DNA from: Eledone cirrhosa
Lineage: Eukaryota; Mollusca; Cephalopoda; Octopoda; Eledonidae
Direction of reading: 5' to 3'
Assembly (NCBI GenBank): GCA_964016885.1
Contig: OZ024742.1
Span: forward strand, 356,648,066 to 356,712,065
Length of the DNA stretch: 64,000 nucleotides
Positions within the stretch are counted from its first letter, which is position 1. Each line of letters opens with the position of its first letter. The notes beneath the pieces were generated by a model, which saw only the letters and a list, made by a program, of their open reading frames with translations, had not been told where the DNA came from and searched no databases. The translations under genes were made by a program, and so were the position numbers. Shown piece after piece: positions 42,440 to 55,072 of the stretch.

Positions 42440-42865
42440 ATCATCATCATCGTCTTCATCATCAAGGACGGGTTGGAAGAAGTTTAGGGAGCTGCTTCCT
42501 CTGTTGATAAATAAGGGTTTCTCCCTGCATAAGAAATAATGGTTATATGATGCCTGTGTGAGATGAGTGATGCTGCATGGTAGTGAGACAAGTTGTGATG
42601 TGCAGGAGAGAAGACTGAGATGGTATGGACATGTGATGCTCATGGAAGATGACCGCTGGGTATAGAAGTGCCAAGAAATCCCAGTAGAAGGAAGACCACG
42701 AAAAACATGGGCGGAGGTGGTGAGAACAGACCTTAGATCGTTGAAGCTCACTGTGGAGATGACGAAGGACTGTGACAAGTGGAGAGATGCTGTGCTGAAT
42801 AGGACCCGTCCCACCCTTGCAAGCAGGGAAATGTGGACGTAAAATTATGATGATGATGATATATA
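42440..42865 (+). mobile_element. LINE B 3' end with internal deletion
   Basis: Encodes GWKKFRELLPLLINKGFSLH, then (after loss of ~110 bp) ERRLRWYGHVMLMEDDRW, GRPRKTWAEVVRTDLRSLKL, KDCDKWRDAVLNRTRPTLAS and a (GAT)n tail. Stops present. Confidence 0.82.
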
Positions 42866-42879
42866 TATCAGGCTGGATT

Positions 42880-43055
42880 CAGTTTGAAACTGGTTAAACC
42901 ATTACTCAACAGAGTACAGGATACTTGGGGTAGTATATATGTTTATATAATAAGAGTCAGGACCCAATGGCTGAGCTCTTGCTGTTTCAACAGCTAGTTA
43001 CAGTCTAAGCAAGTGCTCAGCCATTGAGTCCCACCTTTTATAATATATATATATA
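42880..43055. repeat. PLE-type hairpin, relative of 21094 palindrome
   Basis: CAATGGCTGAGCTCTTGCTG (42967) and AGCAAGTGCTCAGCCATTG (43017) form a long imperfect hairpin. Shares GCTGTTTCAACAGCTAGTTA and GGACCC blocks with 21094-21197; the small hairpin GCCGT/ACGGC there is GCTGTT/AACAGC here. Ends in TA. Confidence 0.55.
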
Positions 43056-43864
43056 TATATATCATCATCATCATCATATATATATGAATGTATGTGCATC
43101 CAACCATACGTGTATGTGTGTGTCTGTGATTGTGTTTGTTTGTTTGTGTGTGTGTATGTGTGTCTACATTAGTTGTTCATAACTTAAAGTGTGTAGTGAC
43201 GTCTTTTTTTAAAACTGTTGTCTATTAATTATTCACTCCATCAACAAATGATAGAGATTTATTTAAGTAATTTATTGCATCCTAATTGATTTCCACCATA
43301 CTGTAAATAAAGGTTTTTGCAGCACTTTTCCAGCACATTCCAATATCAAGTGAAATTGCCAGCAGCACATCCAACTTAATTGATAGAGAATATTTATTAA
43401 TTATATTTTAATGAGAGTTAGCAGCTATAAACATATATATAGACGTTATTGATTGTCAGTGTTGAAGAAAACGTTTCAAGTTTAGGAATATGTGCACTAG
43501 TGTATTCAAACAGAAATGCTCTCTGGATTTAATGTCCTGCTCAGTTATTCACCCCTTATGCAAATGTCCACTTTCATATTTTCATGGATCACCCATCTTG
43601 TTTGATGATAGCCATTCAGTTGATCAGTTAACTAAATGAGCTCCTCATTAAATCAGTGTATAAATGGCTATGTGTATTTCAAAAATGTCTTATTGATTCG
43701 ACATATAGAAAATGAAATCAGTAATAGAAAGGACTATAAATGCCATAAATGAGAGAAAGAAGTGAGCAAGGATTACTAGATAAAGTGTACCCATAAGATA
43801 ATCCACTCCATAAATCAGAATGTAACATGGTTGGACATTTGAATTACACATATATTCCATCCAA
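43056..43864. other. Spacer, no gene seen
   Basis: TG-rich at 43085-43165, otherwise unremarkable AT-rich sequence. Confidence 0.4.
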
Positions 43865-44145
43865 ACATAGTTGGATTTAAACCTTGGTGGGTTCAGGGCT
43901 ATTCATGTAAGGTGGTCATACTGGTGCCAAGGTCTAATGCCATGAAAAGAAAGTCTCAGTACAATCTGTAAGGTAGTCAGTGTTAAGAAGTGTATCTATC
44001 CATAGAATACCAAGTCAAAAATGGAGTAAATAAGCAAAACATGGTCACTTGAACTTTCTAACCCCATAATGTGTCAGCCCTTCTAACCCATGTAAACATG
44101 GAAAATAGACATTAAACAGTGGTGATGATGATGATGATTAGAGTG
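43865..44145 (+). mobile_element. Old SINE/LINE 3' body
   Basis: Diverged GTAAGGTAGTCAGTGTTAAG, AACCCATGTAAACATGGAAA, AGACATTAAACAGTGGTG and (GAT)n. Confidence 0.6.
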
Positions 44146-44385
44146 GTGATGAAGAAATGTTCTGTTCAACCAGATTACAATCTGGTTGAACAGAACATTT
44201 CACACAAAATATTACTGTTCACAGTTTTATTTTCTACTTCTTCTTCATCACCACTCTAATCATCATCATCATCACCACTGTTTAATGTCTATTTTCCATG
44301 TTTACATGGGTTAGAAGGGCTGACACATTATGAGGTTAGAAAGTTCAAGTGACCATGTTTTGCTTATTTACTCCATTTTTGACTT
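44012..44385. repeat. Inverted duplication, 145-bp arms plus inner 21-bp hairpin
   Basis: 44012-44156 and 44241-44385 are inverted copies at about 99% although they consist of an old diverged tail sequence. Inside, TGTTCTGTTCAACCAGATT and its complement form another hairpin (44158-44198). The right arm abuts a LINE A copy. Confidence 0.85.
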
Positions 44386-45660
44386 AGTTCGTTTATGCTT
44401 TGCCGTTCATGTATATTACTATTACACATCCAGCGGAGCATGCAAGCTTCGTTCCTCTCCAGTCTGTGTATATCCTCTGCACACAATGCCCAGGTCTCAC
44501 TGCCATGTAACATTGCTGTTCGTATGCAGGAATCATACAGCCTGCCTTTCATCTTTAGCGGCTAATAGTGGTATAAGCTCTCTGAACTTTTTCCATCCCG
44601 TTCTGACTCCAGCTACTGTACTTTCAGAGCACCCTCCACCACTGTTGATTTTGTCACCCAGGTAATGGAAGCTGTCCACTATTTCTATAGAACCATCTGT
44701 GCAATGGAATAAGCTAGTATTTTGTGGGCACTTGCTGCTACTTATTACACCAGAGCACCGGCCACATATGAAATCTATATTCTTAGTTAGTTTTCTAAGA
44801 GCCCACCAGATAATGGAGCAGGGGACTCTGTTAAAGGCTTTCTCCAAGTCAACAAAAGCTAAGTATAAGGGTCTACTTTTAGCTAGGTAGTTCTCCTGTA
44901 GTTGTCGTACAATGAAAAGAGCGTCTGTGGTACTTTTACCTGACACAAACCCGAACTGCATTTCATCTAGATCAATTCGCTCTCTGATTAGTTGCGCTAT
45001 TACTTTTTCTGTGATCTTCATGACCTGGTCGATTAATTTAATGCCTCTATAATTACCCCTATATAGAGCATCTCCTTTACCCTTGTAGCAGTTAAAGATG
45101 ATGCTGCTACGCCTGTCCTTCGGAATGACCCCATTCTGTATGACTTGGTTTACTATCCGGGTGACCATAGTGTTTCCCACCATTCCAGATGCTTTCAGAA
45201 TTTCAGCAACTATTTCCGAAGGCCTTACCCGTCTTCATATCTTTGATTGCCTTACTTATTATACAACCTTCAACTAGCACTGCTGGTCCCGCAATTGGAT
45301 CGATGTGGGGGAGACTGTCTTTCTCCCATTTATTCTCCTCATTTAGTAGCCTTTCGTAGTGACACTTCCAAGCTACCTTCTTATCAGCGTCAGTGATGGC
45401 AAGTACACCATCATCATTAAGGACACACTTATCCCTGACAATATCACGGTTTTCCTTGACACATTGCCTAGCGATCCTGAACACCTCACGTTTTTGGAGC
45501 TCGCGTTCTAGAACATGCTTGAACTTTCTTTCCTCTGCTTCCCTTCTTGCGAAGTACACTTGTCTCCTAGCTTCCCTTCTGGCTACTTGATAGTCTTCTC
45601 TACTTCCCCCATCCCGCCATACTTTCCAAACCTGCTTTTTGGCCTTAATTGGCTTCTATA
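44386..45660 (-). mobile_element. LINE A copy, RT to C-terminus, internally deleted
   Basis: Minus strand from 45660: KKQVWKVWRDGGSREDYQVA-like, MYFARREAEERKFKHVLERE, AGPAVLVEGCIISKAIKDMK, frameshift at ~45200, MVTRIVNQVIQNGVIPKDRR, DEMQFGFVSGKSTTDALF, LAFVDLEKAFNRVPCSIIWW. Then a direct join (ALRKLTKN) to the finger and post-finger region (FICGRC, FHYLGDKINSGGGCSEST), removing motif B and YADD. It ends within the C-terminal domain. Motif A Asp is retained. Confidence 0.87.
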
Positions 45661-45666
45661 TATGTG

Positions 45667-45717
<51 letters not shown>

Positions 45718-45721
45718 ATAT
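45661..45721. repeat. (TA)n/(TG)n array
   Basis: About 60 bp. Confidence 0.9.
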
Positions 45722-46291
45722 ATCATCATCATCATTTTATGTCCGCTTTTCCCTGCTTGCAAGGGTGGGATGGGTCTTATTCAGCACAGCATCTCTCCAC
45801 TCGTCACGGTCCTTCGTCATCTCCACCATGAGCTTCAATGATCTGAGGTCTGTTCTCACCACCTCCGCCCATGTTTTTCGTGGTCTACCTCTACCACGTC
45901 TTCCTTCAACTGACATTTCCTGGCACTTCTTCACCACCCATCAGTCATCCTCCATGCGCATCACATGTCCATACCACCTCAGTCTCCTCTCCCGTATATT
46001 ACATTCTATCCCTCTCAGACACAGTTTCTCTCTCAACATATTTATGCTGGGTCGTTCACGCACATTTACACTGCACATCCAACGGAGCATGCTTGCCTCA
46101 TTTCTCTCCAGCCGTCTCATATCCTCTGCAGTTGCTGCCCATGTCTCACTACCATGCAGCATGATGCTCCTCACACAGGCATCATACAACCGGCCTTTCG
46201 TACGCAGGGAGAAACCCTTCTTCGTCAACAGAGGAAGCAGCTCCCTAAACTTCTTCCAACCCGTCCTTATTCTAGATGCTATGGCCCCGCT

Positions 46292-46292
<1 letters not shown>
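45722..46292 (-). mobile_element. LINE B 3' end
   Basis: Minus strand: ASRIRTGWKKFRELLPLLTK, KGRLYDACVRSIMLHGSETW-like, RNEASMLRWMCSVNVRERPS, RRLRWYGHVMRMEDD, then frameshift at ~45940 and EGRRGRGRPRKTWAEVVRTD, DRDEWRDAVLNKTHPTLAS. (GAT)n follows the stop directly. 5' truncated. Confidence 0.87.
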
Positions 46293-46336
<44 letters not shown>

Positions 46337-46404
46337 ATATATATATGTGTGTGTGTGTGTAAATATATATATATGTGTATAGGTATATATATATATATAT
46401 ATAC
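46293..46404. repeat. (TA)n array
   Basis: TA with GTGTGTGTGTAAATA interruptions. Confidence 0.9.
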
Positions 46405-46745
46405 AACAAAAAAACACACAGTCCACGCTGTAAATGTGGCCGTGTAGGCAACATGGTAAAAACCTCCCAGCCCCACACTGTAAATGTGGTTGGTGTTAGG
46501 AAGGGCATCCAGCTGTAGAAAACCCGCCAGACAGTCCACGCTGTAATGTGGCGGTGTAGGCAACACAGTAAAAACCTCCCAGCCCCACACTGTAAATGTG
46601 GTTGGTGTTAGGAAGGGCATCCAGCTGTAGAAAACCCGCCAGACAGTCCTATGCGAGCAAGACAACCACTCTTGCCTCAAGTGGGAAAACCCCCGTCCAA
46701 ACCCATGCAAGCGTGGAACACGGACGCTAAACCCGATGATGATGA
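46405..46745 (+). mobile_element. LINE A 3' UTR with two 113-bp units
   Basis: Two tandem units from 46419 (CAGTCCACGCTGTAAATGTG ... GGGCATCCAGCTGTAGAAAA) then the ordinary tail and (GAT)n. No coding part. Confidence 0.85.
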
Positions 46746-46784
<39 letters not shown>

Positions 46785-46791
<7 letters not shown>

Positions 46792-46900
46792 TCAGTTTTA
46801 TGTTCATTTTTAATGCTAACATAGGATGAAGAAACTTTTGAGTCAGAATTCTACAACTGACTGCCATTGCTGGCACCAACCCTCACTTGTTTAAGTAAGT
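46785..46900 (-). mobile_element. Old SINE/LINE tail
   Basis: After a TA array, the complement of (GAT)n-ATAAAACTGATGA and a decayed GGTTGGTGCCAGCAATGG block. Confidence 0.45.
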
Positions 46901-47290
46901 TACAGATCATTGCATGCCTAGTCACTGAACAGTATGGTCTTTGTTTACATGACACATAAATAAATATTAATGTCTGCAATGTTGAAGACCAACAGAAGAG
47001 AGAAGCAAACAGACACACATGTATACAGTGCACACACATGCACATGCACACACACACACCCAAACAAACAGAAAAATAAATACATACACACACACATATA
47101 TATACATATATATATGTAAAAGGTATACAGAAATAAGAACACAATCAGTACAGTATATGGAAGGAATATATTAAGTTAACGCTTGAAGTAGCAGGAAGAG
47201 GGTCTTAATGTTTCGGACATATATATGAAGTATATTTTTATGTATATATCTATTTGTGTGTACAACAAGCATTTTAAGGCCATTTACAAT
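46901..47290. other. (CA)n and possible PLE terminal half
   Basis: (CA)n/(TA)n at 47025-47120. 47120-47230 on the minus strand has CCGAAACATTAAGACCC, a right-half ribozyme-like piece cut off by a TA run. No gene. Confidence 0.35.
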
Positions 47291-47294
47291 GCTA

Positions 47295-47570
47295 CAATGT
47301 AGATTAACTTGTCAGGCCCCATGACAAGTTTCTCCTCTTTGTTCTATCTCATGCATCCTCCTTGTCAATCACGTGGCTTTTATTTCCTCCTTCAGCAAGT
47401 CTAGCCATGTCTTCCTTGGTCTTCCCTTCTCTCTACATCCACCTTCAATTCCATCACTCCCCTTGCCCAGTTACTTTCTTCCCTGATCCAACCATTTCAT
47501 TCCCTTTTCCTTCAAACAATCATCTCTGACTCTATTTCCATTGTCCTCTGCAATTCAGGGTTTGTCTGTA
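47295..47570 (-). pseudogene. LINE C-terminal fragment, unassigned family
   Basis: Minus strand encodes a GRPRKTWLDLLKEEIKAT stretch preceded by scattered basic residues and followed by DKEDA, the RGRP-K-x-W-x-D and D-x-E-D-A pattern seen in LINE C-termini. Frame broken. Confidence 0.5.
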
Positions 47571-47607
47571 TTTCTCTCTCAGTGACATGATGATGACAAT
47601 GCTAATA

Positions 47608-47780
47608 ATATTTGTTTCTACTTTTGGCACAAGGCCAGCAATTATCCCAGTGTATTACAGGTACTTTATTTTATCGACCCCATAAGGGTGCAAGGCAAAT
47701 TTAACCTCAGCGGGATTTGAACTCAGATCATAAAGGGCCGTAATTCTATGCATCAAAGAATAGCGTCTGACCCTCTAAAA
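47608..47780 (-). mobile_element. SINE-2, full-length-like
   Basis: Minus strand: AGAGGGTCAGACGCTATTC, box B GAGTTCAAATCC, CGCTGAGGTTAAATTTGC, TTATGGGGTCGATAAAATAA, ending GCCAAAAGTAGAAACAAAT. Confidence 0.82.
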
Positions 47781-47984
47781 TGCCGTTAATAATGATGATA
47801 ATTATGATGACAGCTATGCTGATGATAATGTTGGTGATTATGATGATGGCAATAATAATAACAACAACAACAGTATTGTAGAAAAACTAATATAATCTAA
47901 ATGGATTATAATATAATCTGATTAACTTCATATATAATTAGGATTATTATTATAATTAATAAGTATTTAAAGTGCTTTCAAGTG

Positions 47985-48090
47985 ACACCAGCCAAGCTCA
48001 TGGATGTTATCCAACCCTCTTGCTTAGGGTCTACCCCTGGGTCTCCTGCCAGTTGGATTTGCCCATAAACTCTGCAATTCTTTCCTGAAA
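47985..48090 (-). pseudogene. LINE family D C-terminal scrap
   Basis: Minus-strand match to 51540-51630 (CAAATCCAACTGGCAGGAGA, CCAAGCAAGAGGGTTGGATA). Confidence 0.45.
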
Positions 48091-49945
48091 CATTTAAACT
48101 ACATGTCTATAGTATCAGAGCAGTGATGTCTCAATTTGGAGAAGTAGCATCTCTACCTGGAGTGACACTCTGATCTCCGAACTATGCACTTAATTAGATA
48201 CAAAAAATGAAAAATAAAATATCTTCAGTTGGAATTGAATGCCCAGTTGTGATATGGTGGACAGCTGCATTACAACTGTATCACAGGGCTCACCATTATT
48301 TTACCTCGTATTTTAGACCTAATATATCAGACAATTCTATTCTGATGAATCAGTGTGTGTATGACTGAGAAAGATAAAACCTTTTTTTTTTTATTATGTA
48401 AAGACAAAACAAAAAAATGTGTGAGAAAAAAAATACACACAAACACATACCACAACATGTAGTATTGGTGTTTTCTCTCTAAAACTGTTTGAGGAAAACC
48501 AACACACTTACAACATTGTCACAGGTAATAGTGAAACTAAGATGCTGAAATAATGAAATGCTGTCAAGGGCATCACATTATATATTGGTAAGGTGAGCCA
48601 CTAACAATGACAAGAACCATATTGTCTACAGCCCAGCTCCACCAGGAATCTCAAATAGTTTGCCAATGAGTCTTGGTATTTTAGAATTTTATTCCATTCA
48701 GCTATGGATGGAGAGGAACCCTCCTTTGTTATAACATCCAAGATGTTGCGAACACAATAACCTTTGAAGCTGGATGATTTTCCTTCAGTAAACCACCGAA
48801 TAGTAAATGTGGAATGTTATTTGTTCAGTTAAGAAACCTAGAACAAGCTGTACAGTTAAAGTAGTATAAACATCTGACAGTAAAATATTACCTTAACCTC
48901 ATAGCTATCACTCTTCTTACAGCATCATATCTCATAGAGATTTATATAGTTTTCCAAATTTAATACCATTAATACCATAGAGAGATAAAGCATATATAAA
49001 AAAAAGTAAGAAATCAAATAATAATTGCTTATTTGCTTATAATTATAATAATTGTATTTATCATAATTGTCTAGTTGTTTACCCATAAGTTCACCTTCAA
49101 AATATTTTCATGTCATTCACATTTTCTAGTTTATTAATATATTGTTTATCCCTAAGGTTACGCTATCAAAAGTCCATTATTCTAAATCTCATTAAGTCTA
49201 ATTAATCTCTATTCTGTTCAGATGAAATGTAGCTAAAGCTTCTTTTATTTTATAAATACTAATATTGGAAGAGTTCATTGATATAAACTGTGTAGAAAAC
49301 TTGATGTTTTATTTTGTCTCCCTCTAGGGGCTTTTTCAATTATTGTGGCGTCTCTTCGGTTCAAATACTGATTACGTTTTTGTAGTTATTGTTATTCAGC
49401 ACCAGTTCATCTCTGATTGAGCATTCCTATGATCAAAGGCTTTCCAGCAAAAAAACGGCTAAGCTTTCTTTCAGAGATTTAGGACTGCATTATCTAATCT
49501 ATTCTTAGAGTTTTAAGAGGGCATTTTCGCTGCTATGTCTAGCTGATTGAGTAACCTCATAAAAACACCTTCATTGACTCTACACTCTATATCTTGTAAA
49601 GATATTTTCTGCAATGAAACAAATAAAGTCCACAATATTCCATATATAATGAAACAAAAGTCAATCTTATGTTAAAGTTGATCTCCAGGGTATTGACTTA
49701 AAAATCTAGAATATCCTATGTATCTCATAAAAGTGGACCCTACATTTTCAAAGGTGATGGGTCAAAAGATTATCCTGTGTTTAAATGTTGTGGTAAGAAA
49801 ATTAATCCCCTTCCCTATAGTTATATATTTTCATATATAATTTACAGAAGCTTTAAGTTTTGGAGTTTCCAATTTCATGATCAAAATAGCACTGTAATTA
49901 CTGTATTACAATTCTAATATGAAGCTAGGTTATATGAATTTAGTG
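48091..49945. other. AT-rich spacer, no gene seen
   Basis: 1.85 kb without recognised coding, repeat or SSR beyond short homopolymers. The longest feature-poor stretch of the window, so possibly unique intronic or intergenic DNA. Confidence 0.5.
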
Positions 49946-50180
49946 GAGGCACGTGGCATAATGGTAAGTGCGTTACAATTATATTGTTGTAGGTTCGATT
50001 TCTGGACTTCTCAAAATATTCCAGTGACTCTTGTGATGTGTGGCTGATTGTCACACTTGGTGGTGAATTGATGGTCGTTTATGTTTTTCTTTCCCTTTTT
50101 TGTTTTTTTTTATTTCTCTTGCTTTATTCATATATTTTGGAGCATAGTATTTGTAAGGTACCTGGCAATAGTTAATTGTA
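49946..50180 (+). mobile_element. tRNA-derived SINE (SINE-3)
   Basis: GTGGAGGCACGTGGCATAAT carries a box A-like segment and GTAGGTTCGATTTC a good box B 40 bp on. The body (TTGTGATGTGTGGCTGATTG) differs from SINE-1 and a T-rich stretch follows. Anticodon arm degenerate, so not a functional tRNA. Confidence 0.6.
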
Positions 50181-50599
50181 TTTATTGCATGTGTTTATAT
50201 TAGTGTTTGTGTTTTCATTCTGAAAGATATGAGAGAAATGTGTAATGTCATTTATGTATATATTTAAAATCAAATATATTCATATAAAAATATATGTTAA
50301 AAACAAATCAGGTTTTGTTTTGTGTTACTGAACAAGACATTTAATTTCATGTTGTTCTGATATAGTCAGCTGAAAATGAATAGCAGCAGTAGTGAGAAGT
50401 TTAACCCTGATGGACTGGAGTCCTGTCCAGGGAAAGTCTTATACTGCCATTCGCTTAATGCCATGGAAACCAGGATAACCACTGGTATCGTGAGTCCCCA
50501 GGTTTAGGACAGTCTTTAAACTTTATATGGATTTAAATCTATAATTCACTGTAATTCCTGTATTTGGTGTGTGTATAAGAACAAACAAAAATACGAGAA
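50181..50599. other. Spacer, no gene seen
   Basis: No recognised features. Confidence 0.4.
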
Positions 50600-50890
50600 A
50601 GAATAATTGGTCATCATTACTCTAATGATACGAGCTGGGAGAGTGTAGAAGATTGCTCTCTGGAGTGCATAAACCCAGGTATAAGCCACTTCCCGATACC
50701 AGCAGATACAATGGAAGAAAGAATTACCCTGAAGGATAGGGAGGGAGACATATCGACACAGCCATTTGAACTTGAAGTGCTTACTCTGGTGGGTGGCCAA
50801 CTCTGCCCCAATAGCAGTGAGTAAGGAGGTGGTATGGGGACCAAGGGCACCAGGCGTCTTCACAACTACAGGTTCAATGACAACGATTTA
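50600..50890 (-). pseudogene. RT-associated C-terminal fragment (tentative)
   Basis: Minus strand: VVKTPGALGPHTTSLLTAIG, then RYVSLPILQGNSFFHCI. V-K-T-x-G-x-x-G-P followed by Q-R-x-S-x-A-I-x-R-G-N-like spacing occurs near the C-terminus of some mollusc and cnidarian reverse transcriptase proteins. Only a ~95-codon open stretch; assignment uncertain. Confidence 0.4.
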
Positions 50891-51429
50891 AGGATGCCAG
50901 TTCTTTAAAAGGTACTTAGAAATGTGAGAACATTGCAAGAAGTCTTTACGTTTCAATTTTGTTATCGAGATTATTCAATATCTAAACATTGTTCTTCATT
51001 GCATAATCTGCAGACTTTGAGCCCAATTTATATATGATCGTTATTTTTCTAATATCTAATTCATATGATACTGGATTTGAGAATGAGTAACTAAAGTCTT
51101 AAGTAGAGTTTAAATATTCTCTATTATGGATATGTGGTGAATCCTGTTACTCTAGAGTCATCACGTAGCCATAACAAAGAATACATATATATATGTGTAT
51201 TTCTTTGATGCTTTCATGTCTTCATTTCACATTTGGCAATGCTACCGTTGGTGTTAACCTCCTACATAAATAGAAATCCAGGAATTAGTTGATAACTTAT
51301 TTTTAAAAAAATAGTACAAGCATTGATATAAGAAAGGGCTTGTTGTCATAAAGTTCTTCCCCAAGTAAACATATTATCAGGTGTATACTAGTGTGGAAAA
51401 TGGACATAGAAAGGAAACAATGATGTATA
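50891..51429. other. Spacer, no gene seen
   Basis: No recognised features apart from a very weak tail scrap at 51385-51405 (GTGTGGAAAATGGACAT). Confidence 0.4.
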
Positions 51430-51725
51430 GGAAGTAAGGAGCAGATAAAGCTGTTATTCTTCGAATTAAGAGATTATGATTCCGATTCTATGGGCATGTG
51501 GTTAGAATGTCTCAAGAAAGAATCACTGGACAAATTTTACGAGGAAAACCAGCCAGCAGGAAACCAAGGAGCATACCTCCAAGCAAGATGGCTGGATAAC
51601 ATCTATAAGCTTGGCTGGTCTCATTTGGGGAACCAGCCAGATCAGTTGGAGATGGTTGCTTCTGACAGGACTTGCTGGAAAGAGTGTTTGAGGACTCTGC
51701 CACCATGACCCTCTCAGGAATAAGT
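51430..51725 (+). pseudogene. LINE family D C-terminal fragment
   Basis: Plus strand: LRFYGHVVRMSQERITGQIL, RGKPASRKPRSIPPSKMAG, frameshift, ARWLDNIYKLGWSHLGNQP, DQLEMVASDRTCWKECLRTL. Best preserved of the four family D scraps here. Order matches LINE ORF2 C-termini. Confidence 0.62.
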
Positions 51726-52500
<775 letters not shown>

Positions 52501-52874
52501 GTAGGTGTTAGAATACATGGCAAAAAACTGTGACATTAAATCTAGTCAACTAAGAGATTGGATTTCCTCTCATGATTTTTTAAATCTCTTCATTTTTTTT
52601 TTTTTTTGACATTCACTATAAATTTTCTGAGTAAGCTGTTTCAACCACATTTCCTAATATATTATAATTATTTTAGCAAATCAAATAGTGAAACAAAAGA
52701 GTTAAACAAGGAAAGTAGAACTGAACAAAAAACATTTGATAACCTCTATTTATTTCAGTCTCATTTATCTTTTCAATTTGCTTCAGAAACTCCTGATTAA
52801 CAAGAGATATTACTTTCAAGTAGTAATGGTATATTTTTTATATATATACATGTGTGTGTGTGTGTGTGCATATC

Positions 52875-53395
52875 TATCATCATCATCATCGTTTAACGTC
52901 CATATTCCACGCTTGCATGGGTCTGGACGGGAGTTTTCCCACTTGAGGCAAGAGTGGTTGTCTTGCTCGCATACGACTGTCTGGCGAGTTTTCTACGGCT
53001 GGATGCCCTTCCTAACACCAGCCACATTTACAGTGTGGAACTGGGAGGTTTTTACAGTGTTACCTACACGGCCACATTACAGCGTGGACTGTGTGTTTTT
53101 TGTTGTTTCGGGCTGGATGTTGTGACACCAGCATAACTTTACATTGAAAGGGGTGGTGTGGAAGGGGTGTGGGTAGTGGGACGGGGTGTATTTTGTTAGT
53201 GGTGCCTACTGACTGTAGTAGGTTTCACTTTGTACTTAAGGCGGGTCTTCTTTATTACTGTGTAGCGCCAAAGCTCTCGGTCCAGTGACATTGTCTTGGA
53301 GAGGTGTAAGTGTGTGAGGTCGGAATTTATCAAGTCATCCCAGGGTCTGCCTACTGCGTGGCTACTGTCTATTTTTATTGCCCTGCAATTTTTTT
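52875..53395 (-). mobile_element. LINE A 3' end
   Basis: Minus strand: CRAIKIDSSHAVGRPWDDLI (short deletion inside GRPRKTWDD), LSKTMSLDRELWRYTVIKKT, then 3' UTR (CCACACTGTAAATGTGGCTG, GGTGTTAGGAAGGGCATCC) and (GAT)n. 5' truncated. Confidence 0.86.
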
Positions 53396-53444
53396 TTTGT
53401 ATAGATATATCCACCTTAAAGTATGTACTTTTTCCTGAAAATGA

Positions 53445-53477
<33 letters not shown>

Positions 53478-53482
<5 letters not shown>

Positions 53483-55005
53483 TCATCATCATCATCATCA
53501 CCGTTTTACGTCCGTTCTTCTACGCTAGCATGGGTTAGACGGGTTGTCCTGTTGCGGGCAGTGTCTGGTCGGCTGACCATGCCTTGTTCATACAGGAACT
53601 GATTTGGCTTGATTTCTACAGCTGGATGCCCTTCCTAACACCAACCTCATTTACAGTGAGTGCTGGGTGCTTTTTCGTGGCACCTACACGTCCACTTTAC
53701 AGTGTGGGCTGGGTGCTTTTTTGCCGTGGCACCTCCACGACCACCTTGCGGTGGGGTGTGTGGGGGCATATTGTCTATATGCTTCAGTTTGTACCCATGG
53801 GAGGTCTGGTACTCTGTATTACTGCATGACGCCAGAGGTCATGGTCGTGTGTCATTGCCTTTGAGAGGTGTAATTGGGTAAGGTCGGCTTTTATCACCTC
53901 ATCCCAGGTCATCTTGGGTCTCCCCACTCTGCGGTTTCCATCGACTTCTAGTGCTCTGCACATTTTTATGCAGCTGTCATCCTTCATACGCATCACATGT
54001 CCATACCAGCGCAACCGCCTCTCCTGCACACAGCATTTGATTCCTCTTATGCTCAGTTTCTCTCTCAATTCATTTATGCTTTGTCGTTCACGTATATTAC
54101 TTTTTACACATCCATCGGAGCATGCAGGCTTCGTTTCTCTCTAATCTACGTAAGTCTTCCACCTTCAGCGCCCAGGTCTCACTACCATGCAACATCGCTG
54201 TTCGGATACACGCATCATACAGTCTGCCTTTCATTCTGTGGGAGAAGCCTTTTGCAGCTAGCAGTGGTAGTAGTTCCCTAAACTTCTTCCATCACGTTCT
54301 TACCCTAGTTATTGTACTTTCTGAACACCCACCTCCGCTGCTAATTCGGTCACCTAGGTAGCAGAAGCTGTCTAGTGTTTCTACAGAGCCCTCCCAGAGA
54401 TTGGTGGTACTTGTTTCCTGTGGCTGTTTGCTGCTTGCTGTCCCAGCACAGCTGCTGCATGTGAAGCCTACATTCTTAATTAAGCTTCCTGAGATCCTGC
54501 TACATCTCTTGTGTACCCATTGTTTGCATTTGGGGCAGAGAATGGAATTCCTACTTACACCTTTCCTACATACTGAGCAAGGCCATTTCCCTGAGGGGAT
54601 CTGGGTTCTGTTTTCTCGTCTACTTACAAGGACCTTAGTCTTTGTCATGTTGACTTTGAGACCCTTTCTTTCTAGTCCCTGCTTCCAAGTTTGAAATTTC
54701 TTCTCTAGTTCTACCATAGATTCAGCTATAAGTGCGAGGTCATCAGCATACAGGAGTTCCCATAGGCATCCGGTCTTAAACTCCTCCGTTATTGCCTACA
54801 GGACTATGATGAACAGGAGGGGGCTGTACGCTAAATTCCTCACTATACTCATTGCTAATCCTAACTTTGCTGACTGCTCCCCTATACCTGGCTTGTACCG
54901 CTTTCACAAGCCATTCATCTACTCCTAGTTTTCTAAGAGCCCACCTGATTACAGCACGTGGATCTCTGTCAAAGGCTTTCTCAAGGTCGACAAATGCCAA
55001 ATATA
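53478..55005 (-). mobile_element. LINE C copy, RT palm to 3' end
   Basis: Minus strand from 55005: MAFVDLEKAFDRDPRAVIRW (motif A), RKLGVDEWLVKAVQARYRGA, a short deletion removing motif B, LLYADDLALIAES-like motif C, RKGLKVNMTKTKVLVSRREN, a complete C4HC3 finger (CSVCRKGVSRNSILCPKC, WVHKRC, TCSSC), FCYLGDRISSGGGCSESTIT, MREKLSIRGIKCCVQERRLR, GRPKMTWDEVIKADLTQLHL, then 3' UTR and (GAT)n. Frameshifts separate the blocks. Confidence 0.88.
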
Positions 55006-55072
55006 TATATAAATGAAAGTATATAAATTATTGTGAGCGTGAAGCCAACAGTATTTCATAATATATATACAC

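Noticed and set aside
42950..43035. Hairpin with GAAAC as a possible hammerhead
   Set aside because: The CTGANGA core is absent and GAAAC lies inside a small stem. Kept as a PLE-type fold-back relative of 21094-21197.
48340..48385. CTGATGA ... TCAGT/ACTGA hairpin ... GAAAG resembling a hammerhead
   Set aside because: Core-like words and a helix are present, but no sequence after it pairs with the bases before CTGATGA, so helix I is absent.
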